In this document: piece after piece, positions 1 to 7,698 of the stretch
How the letters are laid out: every line of letters begins with the position of its first letter
Position numbering within the stretch: the stretch's first letter is position 1
Source of the DNA: CAYJRR01 sp964372275 [NCBI: uncultured bacterium]
GTDB taxonomy: Bacteria > CAYJRR01
Length of the DNA stretch: 27,788 bases
Assembly: GCA_964372275.1 (NCBI GenBank)
Contig: CAYJRR010000035.1
Span: 8,652-36,439 of the forward strand
Direction: 5' to 3'
The notes under the pieces: generated by a model
Database searches by the model: none
The model's input: the letters and a program-made list of their open reading frames with translations, nothing else
What the model was told of the DNA's origin: nothing
Translations under genes and position numbers: made by a program

Positions 1-306
1 GAGGCCGATGCGAAGGCGGCGATCGAGGCCTACAACGGGCAGGTGTTCGAGGGCCGGACCCTGACCGTGAACGAGGCGCGCGAGCGTCCGTCGGGCGGCC
101 GCGGCGGATTCGGGGGCGGAGGCGGGGGCGGCGGATACCGTGGCGGCGGCGGCGGATACGGCGGCGGGGGCGGCTACGGTGGAGGCGGCGGCGGGGGCTA
201 TGGCGGCGGTGGCGGCGGCGGCTACGGTGGCCCCGGTGGCGGCGGCCGCGGTGGACGCGGCGGCCGGGACCGCGATCGCGACCGCCAGCGGCGCGACGAC
301 GACTAG
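1..306 (+). CDS. Glycine-rich RRM RNA-binding protein, C-terminal part
   Basis: The gene enters from the left edge, so its start and most of the RNA-recognition motif are missing; 101 codons are visible. The first residues, through AIEAYNGQVFEGRTLTVNEA, match the last helix and strand of a single-RRM bacterial protein, where the phrase 'NG..F.GR.L.VNEA' is typical. They are followed by about 50 residues of Gly-rich sequence with regularly spaced Tyr (GGY/GGGY units) and a charged tail rich in Arg and Asp (RDRDRDRQRRDDD). Known relatives bind single-stranded RNA and are often cold- or stress-related; the Gly/Tyr/Arg tail usually adds non-specific RNA binding and self-association. Role here is inferred from family only. 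It converges on the GMC oxidoreductase with an 8-base gap. Confidence 0.88.
   Translation, partial: EADAKAAIEAYNGQVFEGRTLTVNEARERPSGGRGGFGGGGGGGGYRGGGGGYGGGGGYGGGGGGGYGGGGGGGYGGPGGGGRGGRGGRDRDRDRQRRDDD
106..250 (+). repeat. Low-complexity GGC/GGN codon repeat encoding Gly-rich tail
   Basis: This stretch is almost entirely G and C on the coding strand, made of ggcggcggn and ggctacgg units in imperfect tandem. It encodes the GGGGY-type tail of the RRM protein. Such runs are prone to slippage and assembly error, so the exact number of glycine codons should be treated as uncertain. Confidence 0.7.
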
Positions 307-314
307 CCAACCGC

Positions 315-1874
315 TCAGGACGCGGCCAGGATCCCCTTCGCGGCGTGCGTCGACAGTCCGTAGATCGTCAGAGACGGATTGACCCCCAGCGACGTGGGGA
401 AGACCGATCCGTCGACCACGTACAGGTTCTCGACCACGTGGTGGCGGAAGTCGCTCCGCACCACCGAGGCGGCCGGATCGGCCCCCATCTGGCATCCGCC
501 CATGATGTGCGCGGTGAAGACGCCGACGCGGTTCGGTCCGACCTCGGCCCGGTCGATCTTCTCCACGTCGGCCTCCGACCGGATCGATAGCGGATCGGCG
601 TGGAGCGTGCGCACCTCCTCTGCCCCGGCCGCGAGCTGGATGCGGGCCATCGCCTTCATCGCCTCCTTCGCCGCGCTCCAGAAGCGCGGCGTGAAGTGGT
701 AATCGACCTTCGGCGCCCCCGACGGACGAAGGGTGACGGTTGCCCCCTGCTCGTCGTCGTGGAAGCCGTCGATGCACAGGCCGATCAGGGCGTTGAGGTA
801 GGGGAACTTCTCCATGTGGCCGCGGTGCGTCGGCCCGAAGCCGACGGCGTTGAGCGCCGCGAGCACCGGGTGCACCGGCGCCGTCTCGATGAAGAACCCC
901 ATCCCTTCGCGGTGGGCGAACTGGTGGCAGCTCACCGACTGGGGCGCCCCGTAGAACCCCTCCACCTTCTGCGGCATCAGTCCCACCGACGCCACGACGG
1001 TGTGGAACCAGGTCCGCTTGCCGACCGGGCCTTCGTGGATCCCCGATCGGAGCAGGAGGCGCGGCGTGTTGATCGCGCCGCCGGCCGCGACGAACCGGCG
1101 CGCCTTCACCGTGATCGTGCGCCCGGTCGGACGCTCGGTCTCCGGGTCGAGCACCGTGGCGTGCGCCGCGACGATCCGGTTCCCCTCCCGCTCCAGACGC
1201 TCGACCCGCGCGTTGGCGTGGATCCGCGCCCCGGCGTCGAGCGCGTCGCGGAGGTAGGTGATGTGCATCGCCTGTTTGGCGTCGAAGGGGCAGCCCATCC
1301 CGCAGAAGCCGGAGTGCCGGCAGTTGCGGACGTTGCGGCGCAGCAGGCGCGGGTTCCATCCCAGCTTGGTGGCGCCATCCCACAGCACGCGATTGTTGCG
1401 GTTGATGTTCTCCAGCGGGATCTCCTCGATCCCGAGCCGCGCCTCGACCTTGTCCCAGCTCGGACCCAACGTGGCGTGGTCGAGGCCCTCCACCCCCCAG
1501 CGCTTCTTCCAGTGGTCGAGCGTCGTCTCCGGCGTGCGGAAACAGGTCGTCCAGTTGACGACGGTCGACCCGCCGACGGCGCGCCCCTGCAGGATGACGA
1601 TCGACTGATCGGAGGTCGCCCGACCGCCGCGGTCCTGGTAGAGGAGGGGGTACATCTTTCCCTCCTGCATGTTGAAGTCGGCCCGGGTGAAGTAGCCCCC
1701 TTCTTCGAGCACCACCACCCGCTTCCCGGCCTGGGACAGCTCCGCCGACATCACCGCTCCGCCGGCGCCGGAACCGACGATGCAGACGTCGGTCTCGAGC
1801 GTGACGTCGGCGTCGACCTCGTTCCCGCGGATCACCTCGTTCGCCGGCGGAGCGTCCGGGGCGCGAGGGATCAT
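315..1874 (-). CDS. GMC-family flavin oxidoreductase
   Basis: The 519-residue product is a glucose-methanol-choline family FAD enzyme that would oxidise an alcohol or sterol-like substrate. A Rossmann FAD site (VGSGAGG, residues 33-39) follows a short N-terminal arm, with LEEGG at the end of the second strand. The GMC signature region RAVGGSTVVNW lies near residues 98-108. The C-terminal block has His456 (in AHIMGGCQMG) and Asn499 (in VNPSLTI), the usual catalytic pair. Cys185, Cys191 and Cys195 (NCRHSGFCGMGC) form the cysteine cluster seen in long-chain alcohol oxidase and cholesterol-oxidase-like members. Its ATG overlaps the stop of the upstream gene by four bases (ATGA), so the two are translationally coupled. 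That partner is a Tat-exported subunit-3-like protein, so the oxidoreductase may be carried to the periplasm with it, as in gluconate 2-dehydrogenases. The substrate cannot be told from sequence. Confidence 0.9.
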   Translation of the reverse strand: MIPRAPDAPPANEVIRGNEVDADVTLETDVCIVGSGAGGAVMSAELSQAGKRVVVLEEGGYFTRADFNMQEGKMYPLLYQDRGGRATSDQSIVILQGRAVGGSTVVNWTTCFRTPETTLDHWKKRWGVEGLDHATLGPSWDKVEARLGIEEIPLENINRNNRVLWDGATKLGWNPRLLRRNVRNCRHSGFCGMGCPFDAKQAMHITYLRDALDAGARIHANARVERLEREGNRIVAAHATVLDPETERPTGRTITVKARRFVAAGGAINTPRLLLRSGIHEGPVGKRTWFHTVVASVGLMPQKVEGFYGAPQSVSCHQFAHREGMGFFIETAPVHPVLAALNAVGFGPTHRGHMEKFPYLNALIGLCIDGFHDDEQGATVTLRPSGAPKVDYHFTPRFWSAAKEAMKAMARIQLAAGAEEVRTLHADPLSIRSEADVEKIDRAEVGPNRVGVFTAHIMGGCQMGADPAASVVRSDFRHHVVENLYVVDGSVFPTSLGVNPSLTIYGLSTHAAKGILAAS

Positions 1875-2389
1875 GGCGAGACCTCGATCGGACCGGGGTA
1901 GCCGATGCCGCGGTAGGTGCGCGGATCGCCGTAGTAGCAGGCCATCGTCAGACGCTTGAGCGCGACGAATCCCGTGCGGAGCACGGGCAGCCGGTGCCGC
2001 TCCCAGCGCGCGAGGAACGCCTGGCGCCCGGCGAGATCGAGCTGGGTGAACGGCGCCGTCGTCCCGACGAGCAGGAAACCGGCCAGCGCGTTGTCGAACA
2101 GCGCCAGCAACCGGTGGATGTCCTTCTGCGCGTCCTGCGGGTTGCGCGCCATCAGGCGGTCGGCGTTCAACGCCACCGGCACGTCGGTCACGGTGGGCTG
2201 CCCCGGGGGGACGGTGATCATCGCCTCCGCCACCGCGTGCACGATCGAGAACTCGCGCGGCGTGAAGTAGGAAAGCGGCTCCGACGGGAGCGGCACCATC
2301 CGCGTCCGCCGCGCGAAGAGCGCCCCCGCGCCACCCAGGGCCACCAGCGCCACGCCGCCGGCCGTCTTGAGAGCCGTCCTCCGCCGCAT
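1871..2389 (-). CDS. Tat-exported gluconate 2-dehydrogenase subunit 3-like protein
   Basis: This 172-residue protein begins with a twin-arginine type leader (MRRRTALKTAGG followed by an Ala/Gly/Val-rich hydrophobic stretch). The mature part starts with a region containing YFTPREFSIVHAVAEAMI and ends with a conserved-looking Tyr/Gly segment (MACYYGDPRTYRGIGYPGP). That pattern, a small Tat protein directly before a GMC flavoprotein and overlapping it by four bases, is the arrangement of the gluconate 2-dehydrogenase subunit 3 family, a companion needed for export or maturation of the flavoprotein. It starts 15 bases after the stop of the MASE1 kinase. No Shine-Dalgarno is visible; a TAGCGT hexamer on the minus strand (2399-2404) sits nine bases before the ATG. 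No cytochrome subunit is present nearby. Confidence 0.8.
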   Translation of the reverse strand: MRRRTALKTAGGVALVALGGAGALFARRTRMVPLPSEPLSYFTPREFSIVHAVAEAMITVPPGQPTVTDVPVALNADRLMARNPQDAQKDIHRLLALFDNALAGFLLVGTTAPFTQLDLAGRQAFLARWERHRLPVLRTGFVALKRLTMACYYGDPRTYRGIGYPGPIEVSP

Positions 2390-2404
2390 CGCGTCGGAAC
2401 GCTA

Positions 2405-5230
2405 TCAGAGCTCCGCCGGCGTGGGAACCGCCGGCGGTTCCGCACGCAGCGTCGGCGTAGGGCCCGGCTCCGGCGGCGGAAGGGTGACGCGGACGGTCGT
2501 GCCGCCGTTCCGCACCAGCTCGATCGCGGCGTGGAGCTGATCGACCAGCCCCCGTACGATCTGGAGTCCCAGCGTCGTCGCCGACTCCAGACGGACGTCT
2601 TCGGGGAGCCCCACGCCGTCGTCCGATACGGTGATCTGGCTGCGGCCGGCGCGGTCGGTGTGGACCTCGACGTCGATCCGTCCCCGCCGCCCGCCGGGAA
2701 ACGCGTGTTTCAGGGCGTTGCTCACCAACTCGGTCACGATCAGTCCGCAGGGGATGGCGAGGTCGATCTCCACCGCGATCCGTTCCGAGCGCACGCGGCA
2801 GGCGATCCGGCCGGCCTCGACCGAATGGCCCGCCACCAGTCTGCGCAGGAGCAGCTCCAGGTATTCGCCGAGGTCGACGTGAGCCAGATCGCGCGACTGG
2901 TAGAGGAGCTCGTGAACAAGTGACATCGACTGGATCCGGCCGCGGCTCTCCGTCAGGCCACGGCGAGCCGCCCCCACCGGAAGCGCATCCGCCTGGAGAT
3001 TGAGCAGGCTAGCGACGACCTGCAGGTTGTTCTTTACCCGGTGATGGATCTCCCGCAAGAGCACCTCCTTCTCCTCCAGCGAGGCCCGGAGGCGAGCGTC
3101 CGCCGCCTTGCGATCCGAGATGTCCCGGATCGCGGCGGCGACCAGAAGCCCCTCCTCGGTCGGGATCGGGCTCAACGAGATCTCCACCGGAAATTCGGTC
3201 CCGTCCGCCCGGAGCCCGAACAGGTCGAGCCCCACGCCCATCGGACGCGAGACGGGATCGACGGCATATCGGGCGCGGTTTGAAACGTGCCTCGCCCGAA
3301 AGCGCTCGGGCAACAGGACCTCGATCGTCCGGCCGACGAGATCGGAGCGGGTATGGCCGAACAGACGCTCGACCTGGGCGTTGGCTCGCACGATCGTCCC
3401 CGCCTCGTCGACGACGATCGTGGCGTCCGGCGCGCCTTCCAGAAGAGCGTGGAACCGTGCCTCCGCCCGCTTGCGGTCGGAGACATCCTGGACAATGCCG
3501 ATGAGGCGCACGGCACGGCCGGCGTCGCCGACCACCACCTTCACGCGAGTTTCGACGAATCGCACCGTACCGTCCGGGCGAACGATGCGCATCTCCAAGC
3601 TCCACGGCTGGTGGTCTTCGACCGACGCTTCGTACGCCGAACGGACCCGATCGCGATCCTGAGGGTGGATGCGCTCGAGTAGGTTCGCGAAAGACGGCGC
3701 CGCCGTCCCCGGAGCCAATCCGTAGATGCGAAACATCTCGTCGGACCAGATCGCTCTCCCACCGTCTATCCTTTCTCCGACAATCTCCCTTTCGAAGCTT
3801 CCCACGTGAGCAATCTCCTGGGCCGCCCGGAGCTGCTCTTCCCGCCGCTGCAACTCGGCGTTGGCCTGCGTCAGTTCGGCGGTCCGCCTCTGCACCGTCT
3901 CCTCCGCCGTTTGTTGCGCGCGACGGAGCGCCTCCTCGGCCTGCTTGAAGAGGGTGAGGTCGCGGACGACTCCGGTGAAGAGGTCCGGGCCGTCGATCGG
4001 CACCCGGACGATCGAGATCTCCGCCGGGAACTCCGAGCCGTCGGCGCGACGCGCGTGAAAATAGACGCGACGTCCGATCACCGGCCCCTCGCCCGTGCGG
4101 CGGTAGCGGGCAAGCCCCTCGCGGTGCGCTTGCCGGAGCGACGGCGGGATGATCGTCTCGGCCAGCTCCTTGCCGATCACCTCGTCTCGGCGGAATCGGA
4201 ACAGCGCCTCCGCGGCCGGATTGACCTCGCGGATCGTCCCCTCCTGGTCCATGGTGAGGATCGCGTCCAGGGCCACGTCCAGGAGCGCGCTCTTGCGCCG
4301 TTCGGTCTCGTTGGCCTGCCGTTGCCGCCCCTCCCGCTCCGAAACGGTGGCACCGAGGATCAACGCCGTGATGCCGGACACCTGCAGGAACGCTTCCAAC
4401 GTCATGAAACTCTCGTGTGGCGCCGGCAGGATGAACGGCCCTTTCCCCAGCGCGGTGGCCGAGACGGCGACGGTCGCGACCAGGAAGGTGGCGGTCGCGG
4501 CGCCGCGCGGACCGAATCGTGTCGCGGCCCAGATCGACAGCGGATAGACCAGGTAGGGGAGACGGAGTCCGGCGAGCCACTCGGGTCCCACGTCGTAGAA
4601 GACGAGCGCGCAGACCAGCAGCAGCGAAATGCTCAAGGCCCACCGCTCGATCGCCGGCGGCCGCTCCTCGGCGGGCGGGAAGGTAGACGGCCGCGCCCAG
4701 GTCAGAATCAAGGGGGCGACGAGCAGCACCCCCGCCATGTCCCCCCACCACCAGGTCGACCACGCCGCGGCGATTCGCGAAGCCGGGATCACGCCGCCGA
4801 TCCACAGACTCGACACCCCGCCGGTGGCGCTGAACAGAGTGCACGCGATTCCGGCGATGGCGATCAGCGCGACGACGTCCCGCAGCCGGTCGAGGGGCGG
4901 GTGAAAGTCGACCACGCGTCGCAGGAGGGTGGCCCCCAGCAGCGGCTCCAGCGTGTTCCCGACCGCGATCCCGGCGGCGACCGGAAGCGGAGCTCCGACC
5001 CATGCGTTGACGATGAAGGCGCCGAGCGCGACCCCCGGCCACAGTCCGCGACCCAGGAGGAGAAGCGCGGCAAGGGCGATGCCGGAAGGGGGCCACACCG
5101 GCGTCGCGAAGCCGGCGACCGCGTCGATCGCAAGGCCCAGCCGCGCGGTGGCCACGTAGGCCGCGGCCAGGCCGATCGCCCGAGCGGACCCCGTTGCCGA
5201 GACGATCCCTCTCCCGCGCGGCGGTATCAC
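2405..5230 (-). CDS. MASE1-PAS-PAS-PAS sensor histidine kinase (HisKA_2 type)
   Basis: This 941-residue membrane sensor kinase begins at a GTG in a GTGA overlap with the upstream kinase. Residues 15-295 form a multi-helix MASE1 input domain (FATPVWPPSGIALA near 41-54 is typical). Three PAS domains follow, at about 312-430 (ending in VVRDLTLFKQAE), 470-590 (a PAS_3 type with WSDEMFRIYGL) and 591-710 (ending in IRDISDRKAA). Residues 430-470 look like a coiled coil. The kinase core is of the HisKA_2 kind: EIHHRVKNNLQ at 727-737 holds the phospho-accepting His, then the ATPase N-box ELVSNALKHAF (834-844), DDGVGLPED (870-878) and TLGLQIVRGL (887-895). A Pro-rich tail ends the protein. The signal sensed is unknown. 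Kinases of this class often pair with response regulators lacking DNA-binding domains, and the gene upstream supplies a REC domain. Confidence 0.93.
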   Translation of the reverse strand: MIPPRGRGIVSATGSARAIGLAAAYVATARLGLAIDAVAGFATPVWPPSGIALAALLLLGRGLWPGVALGAFIVNAWVGAPLPVAAGIAVGNTLEPLLGATLLRRVVDFHPPLDRLRDVVALIAIAGIACTLFSATGGVSSLWIGGVIPASRIAAAWSTWWWGDMAGVLLVAPLILTWARPSTFPPAEERPPAIERWALSISLLLVCALVFYDVGPEWLAGLRLPYLVYPLSIWAATRFGPRGAATATFLVATVAVSATALGKGPFILPAPHESFMTLEAFLQVSGITALILGATVSEREGRQRQANETERRKSALLDVALDAILTMDQEGTIREVNPAAEALFRFRRDEVIGKELAETIIPPSLRQAHREGLARYRRTGEGPVIGRRVYFHARRADGSEFPAEISIVRVPIDGPDLFTGVVRDLTLFKQAEEALRRAQQTAEETVQRRTAELTQANAELQRREEQLRAAQEIAHVGSFEREIVGERIDGGRAIWSDEMFRIYGLAPGTAAPSFANLLERIHPQDRDRVRSAYEASVEDHQPWSLEMRIVRPDGTVRFVETRVKVVVGDAGRAVRLIGIVQDVSDRKRAEARFHALLEGAPDATIVVDEAGTIVRANAQVERLFGHTRSDLVGRTIEVLLPERFRARHVSNRARYAVDPVSRPMGVGLDLFGLRADGTEFPVEISLSPIPTEEGLLVAAAIRDISDRKAADARLRASLEEKEVLLREIHHRVKNNLQVVASLLNLQADALPVGAARRGLTESRGRIQSMSLVHELLYQSRDLAHVDLGEYLELLLRRLVAGHSVEAGRIACRVRSERIAVEIDLAIPCGLIVTELVSNALKHAFPGGRRGRIDVEVHTDRAGRSQITVSDDGVGLPEDVRLESATTLGLQIVRGLVDQLHAAIELVRNGGTTVRVTLPPPEPGPTPTLRAEPPAVPTPAEL

Positions 5231-6834
5231 GGCCCGACCGGCGCGACCGGCTGCTCGCCGGCCTCCGGCGCCAGCGGGAGGGTGAAGAAGAAGAGACTCC
5301 CGACGCCGACCTCGCTCTCGACCCAGATCCGCCCGCCGTGCGCCTCCACGATCCCCTTGGCGATGAAGAGGCCGAGGCCGGTCCCGCCACGCCGGGTCCG
5401 TTCCTTCCAGAAGCGGTCGAAGATGTGCGGAAGATCGGTCGAGGGGATGCCGGATCCGGTGTCCTGGACCTCGAAGCGGACCTCGTTCCGTGCGCGCTCG
5501 GCGCGCACCACGATCGTGCCGAGGCGAGGCGTGAACTTGATCGCGTTCTCCAGGAGGTTGGAGAGGACCTGCAGCACTCGGTCGCGATCGCAGATCACGC
5601 GCAACGCTTCCACCGGAAAGCTCTCGATCACGGTGAGGCCGTGCTCCTCGGCCGCGCCTCGAAATTGCGCGACCGCCTCACGGCCGAGCTCGGCGACGGC
5701 GTGGATCTCCTTCCGGATGGGGAGGCCCCCGGCGTCGACCGACGCGGCGTCGAGCAGATCGGCGATCAGCCGGTTCATCCGTTGCGCCGAGCGGTCGATC
5801 GACCGGGCCGCATCCGGCGTGGCGGTTCGCCCCGCGGCCAGTCGTTGGGCCTGCAAGAGGATCGTCCCGAGGGCGTTGCGGAGATCGTGGGAGACGATCG
5901 CCAGCACCTCCTCCCGCGACCGGATGGCGCGCTGCGACTCGCGGTAGAGAAGCGCGTTGTCGAATGCCAGCGCCAAGCGGGAGGCGAGCTCGATTGCGGC
6001 GGTCAGGTCGACCGGACCGTACCGCCGGTTGAACCCGGTGGAGATCCACGTGATCGATCCGAACGTCCGATCCCGCGCCCGGAGGGGGACGCTGAGGAGC
6101 GATCGCGCGCCGCGCGCCGCGAGGGCCCGCGCCGCCGTCTCGCCGACGGCGCGTCGCAGCGCCGCCGGATCGGAGAGATCGTGCCAGCACAGCGGCTCCG
6201 CCCCCTTCGACACGGCGTCGACGGCGCTTCCCGGCTCGAAACGAAGGGTTTCCGCATCGCCGGCGGGGGGATGAGTGATGGCAAACGCCGGAACGAAATC
6301 GTCGACCGGCTGCAGCCGGATCAAGCACGCATCGGCACGTTCGGGGACCACGATCTCGGCCGCGTGCCGTGCCACCGTCGCGAAGTCGAGCGTCGTCGCC
6401 AGCCGCGCGCTCGCCTCCGCCAGGAATCTCGAGAGCCGTGCCTGGCTCTCGCGCGTGACCTCGGCCTGGTGCCGCTGCAACGCCATCTGGATCGTCGCCG
6501 TCAGCTCCCGGTCGTCGAACGGCTTGAGGATGTAGCCGTAGGGCTCCACCGACCGCGCCCGATCGAGTGTGCCGGCGTCGGCGTAGGCGGTGAGGAAGAT
6601 CACCGGTACGTCGGACCGCGTCCGGATCTCCGCCGCGGCTTCGATGCCGTCGATCTCGCCGGACAGCTTGATGTCCATCAGCACGAGAAAGGGACGTTCC
6701 TCGTCGACGCGGCGAATCGCCTCCTCGCCGGAAGACGCGACCGTCGTCGAGTAGCCGGCAAGTCGAAGCGCGCGCTGGATGTCCAACGCAACGAGCCGTT
6801 CGTCTTCGACCACCAGGATCATCGGCATGTGCAT
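5227..6834 (-). CDS. Hybrid REC-GAF-histidine kinase
   Basis: The 535-residue soluble protein has a receiver domain at 5-122 with phospho-acceptor Asp54 (LMDIKL), acid pocket Glu10/Asp11, Thr82 and Lys104 (ILKPFDD). A GAF-like domain spans about 135-297. A classical HisKA/HATPase_c kinase follows: His316 in VSHDLRN, N-box NLLENAIKF (426-434), DTGSGIP (458-464) and GGTGLGLFIAKGIVEAHGG (483-501). It lacks membrane segments, so it acts in the cytoplasm, probably phosphorylated by another kinase and passing the signal on. The start is one of three in-frame ATG codons (6834, 6828, 6822); the third directly precedes the first REC strand, and none has a clear Shine-Dalgarno. Its TGA overlaps the GTG of the MASE1 kinase. 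The frame stays open far upstream only because the DNA is G+C-rich. Confidence 0.92.
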   Translation of the reverse strand: MHMPMILVVEDERLVALDIQRALRLAGYSTTVASSGEEAIRRVDEERPFLVLMDIKLSGEIDGIEAAAEIRTRSDVPVIFLTAYADAGTLDRARSVEPYGYILKPFDDRELTATIQMALQRHQAEVTRESQARLSRFLAEASARLATTLDFATVARHAAEIVVPERADACLIRLQPVDDFVPAFAITHPPAGDAETLRFEPGSAVDAVSKGAEPLCWHDLSDPAALRRAVGETAARALAARGARSLLSVPLRARDRTFGSITWISTGFNRRYGPVDLTAAIELASRLALAFDNALLYRESQRAIRSREEVLAIVSHDLRNALGTILLQAQRLAAGRTATPDAARSIDRSAQRMNRLIADLLDAASVDAGGLPIRKEIHAVAELGREAVAQFRGAAEEHGLTVIESFPVEALRVICDRDRVLQVLSNLLENAIKFTPRLGTIVVRAERARNEVRFEVQDTGSGIPSTDLPHIFDRFWKERTRRGGTGLGLFIAKGIVEAHGGRIWVESEVGVGSLFFFTLPLAPEAGEQPVAPVGP

Positions 6835-6974
6835 ACCCGGGGGCCCACGAGTCCCCCGACATGTTCGCGTCTCGCCCTCGCCGATAGCGCCGAAGAATTT
6901 CGTCGAAAGCCGCCCGGCAGTCCTTGCGGCACCGACCCGTGTGGGCGGCGCGCGTACGTTGCGGGCGTCCGGCG

Positions 6975-7637
6975 CTAGGCGGCGCCGGACTGGGCGTTGC
7001 GTTCGGCGAGCTTGCCCGCCATGTCGGTGCCGAGAACGGCGTGCAGCGCGGCGCGCAGACTGGAGTCCTTTTCGAGCATCCGGTAGAGCGACTCCTTGGG
7101 CCACACCACGCAGCGGCTTTGGCCGGTCAGGACGACGTCGGCCGAGGCGGGGCGCCCGCCGAGGAAGCTCATCTCCCCGACGAACTGTCCGGAGACCAGC
7201 TTCGCTACCGCCTTGTCTCTCGCGCGCACCTCGGCCGCGCCGTGGACGATCAGGGTCAGGCTTTCCATCGGACGGCCCGCCTCGGCGAGCGGCGTCCCGG
7301 CCGGCTGGTCGACCCACCGGGCGTGGTGCAGGAGGCGCTTCAAGGCGACGGCGTCGAGGGCGGGGAAGAGCGCGCGGTGCAGCGCCTCCTCCTCGGCAGT
7401 GAGCTGCGTCCGCAGGCGCTCGCGGATCAAGAGCACACAGTGCGCGCCGTTGATCGTCATGAAGGCGAGGTTCCATCCCAGCGTGACCCCCGACAGTCCG
7501 TCCGCGGTCGTCATGCTGAAGGCGATGATCGAGAGGCTGGCGGCGATCGAAAGCAGCCGGAGGTAGAGGATCTCCTTCACCAGATAGGAGACGCCGATCA
7601 GCCCGTAGCCCAGATGTCCCAGAAGTTCGGACGACAC
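6975..7637 (-). CDS. Popeye-like membrane protein with cyclic nucleotide-binding domain
   Basis: With a GTG start at 7637 the product has 220 residues. Residues 5-75 contain three hydrophobic helices (the last includes WNLAFMTINGAHCVLLI), and residues 95-205 form a cyclic nucleotide-binding fold. The phosphate-binding cassette reads GQFVGEMSFLGGRPASADVV, with the G-E-x-S/A and later Arg-Pro-Ala-Ser expected of CAP-type domains. Short N-terminal helices plus one cNMP domain is the architecture of bacterial Popeye-domain (POPDC-like) proteins. The open frame extends to an ATG at 7700, but that ATG overlaps the divergent start at 7699; the GTG at 7637 has a strong GGGGGAG six bases away and is preferred. 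It lies 140 bases upstream of the REC-GAF kinase in the same direction and may feed cAMP- or cGMP-dependent input to that signalling group. The nucleotide bound is not known. Confidence 0.72.
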   Translation of the reverse strand: MSSELLGHLGYGLIGVSYLVKEILYLRLLSIAASLSIIAFSMTTADGLSGVTLGWNLAFMTINGAHCVLLIRERLRTQLTAEEEALHRALFPALDAVALKRLLHHARWVDQPAGTPLAEAGRPMESLTLIVHGAAEVRARDKAVAKLVSGQFVGEMSFLGGRPASADVVLTGQSRCVVWPKESLYRMLEKDSSLRAALHAVLGTDMAGKLAERNAQSGAA

Positions 7638-7643
7638 GCGGAA

Positions 7644-7650
7644 CTCCCCC
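7644..7650 (-). promoter_or_regulatory. Shine-Dalgarno deciding the start of the Popeye-like gene
   Basis: Read on the minus strand the site is GGGGGAG, followed by six bases and a GTG codon (7637-7635). It is the reason to prefer this start over the upstream ATG at 7700, which would leave no space from the divergent gene. Confidence 0.55.
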
Positions 7651-7686
7651 CCGAGTTGGTTCTCGCTCGCGCGGCAGGTTGAAACG

Positions 7687-7692
7687 TAGCAT
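7687..7692 (+). promoter_or_regulatory. Putative -10 element (TAGCAT) close to the ATP-grasp-like start
   Basis: TAGCAT ends six bases before the ATG at 7699. No Shine-Dalgarno lies between them and no good -35 hexamer is visible at 16-18 bases. It belongs to a recurring TAGnnn-to-start pattern in this window that would give leaderless or nearly leaderless transcripts. Confidence 0.3.
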
Positions 7693-7698
7693 CGCCGC

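Noticed and set aside
106-250. Tandem GGN repeats considered as a CRISPR-like or minisatellite array
   Set aside because: The repeats are in-frame codons for the Gly/Tyr tail of an RRM protein, with no spacer structure.
3806-6978. Long plus-strand open frames of about 600-700 codons opposite the two kinases
   Set aside because: They have no recognisable domains, strong Arg/Pro/Gly bias, and lie opposite kinases whose every motif is intact.
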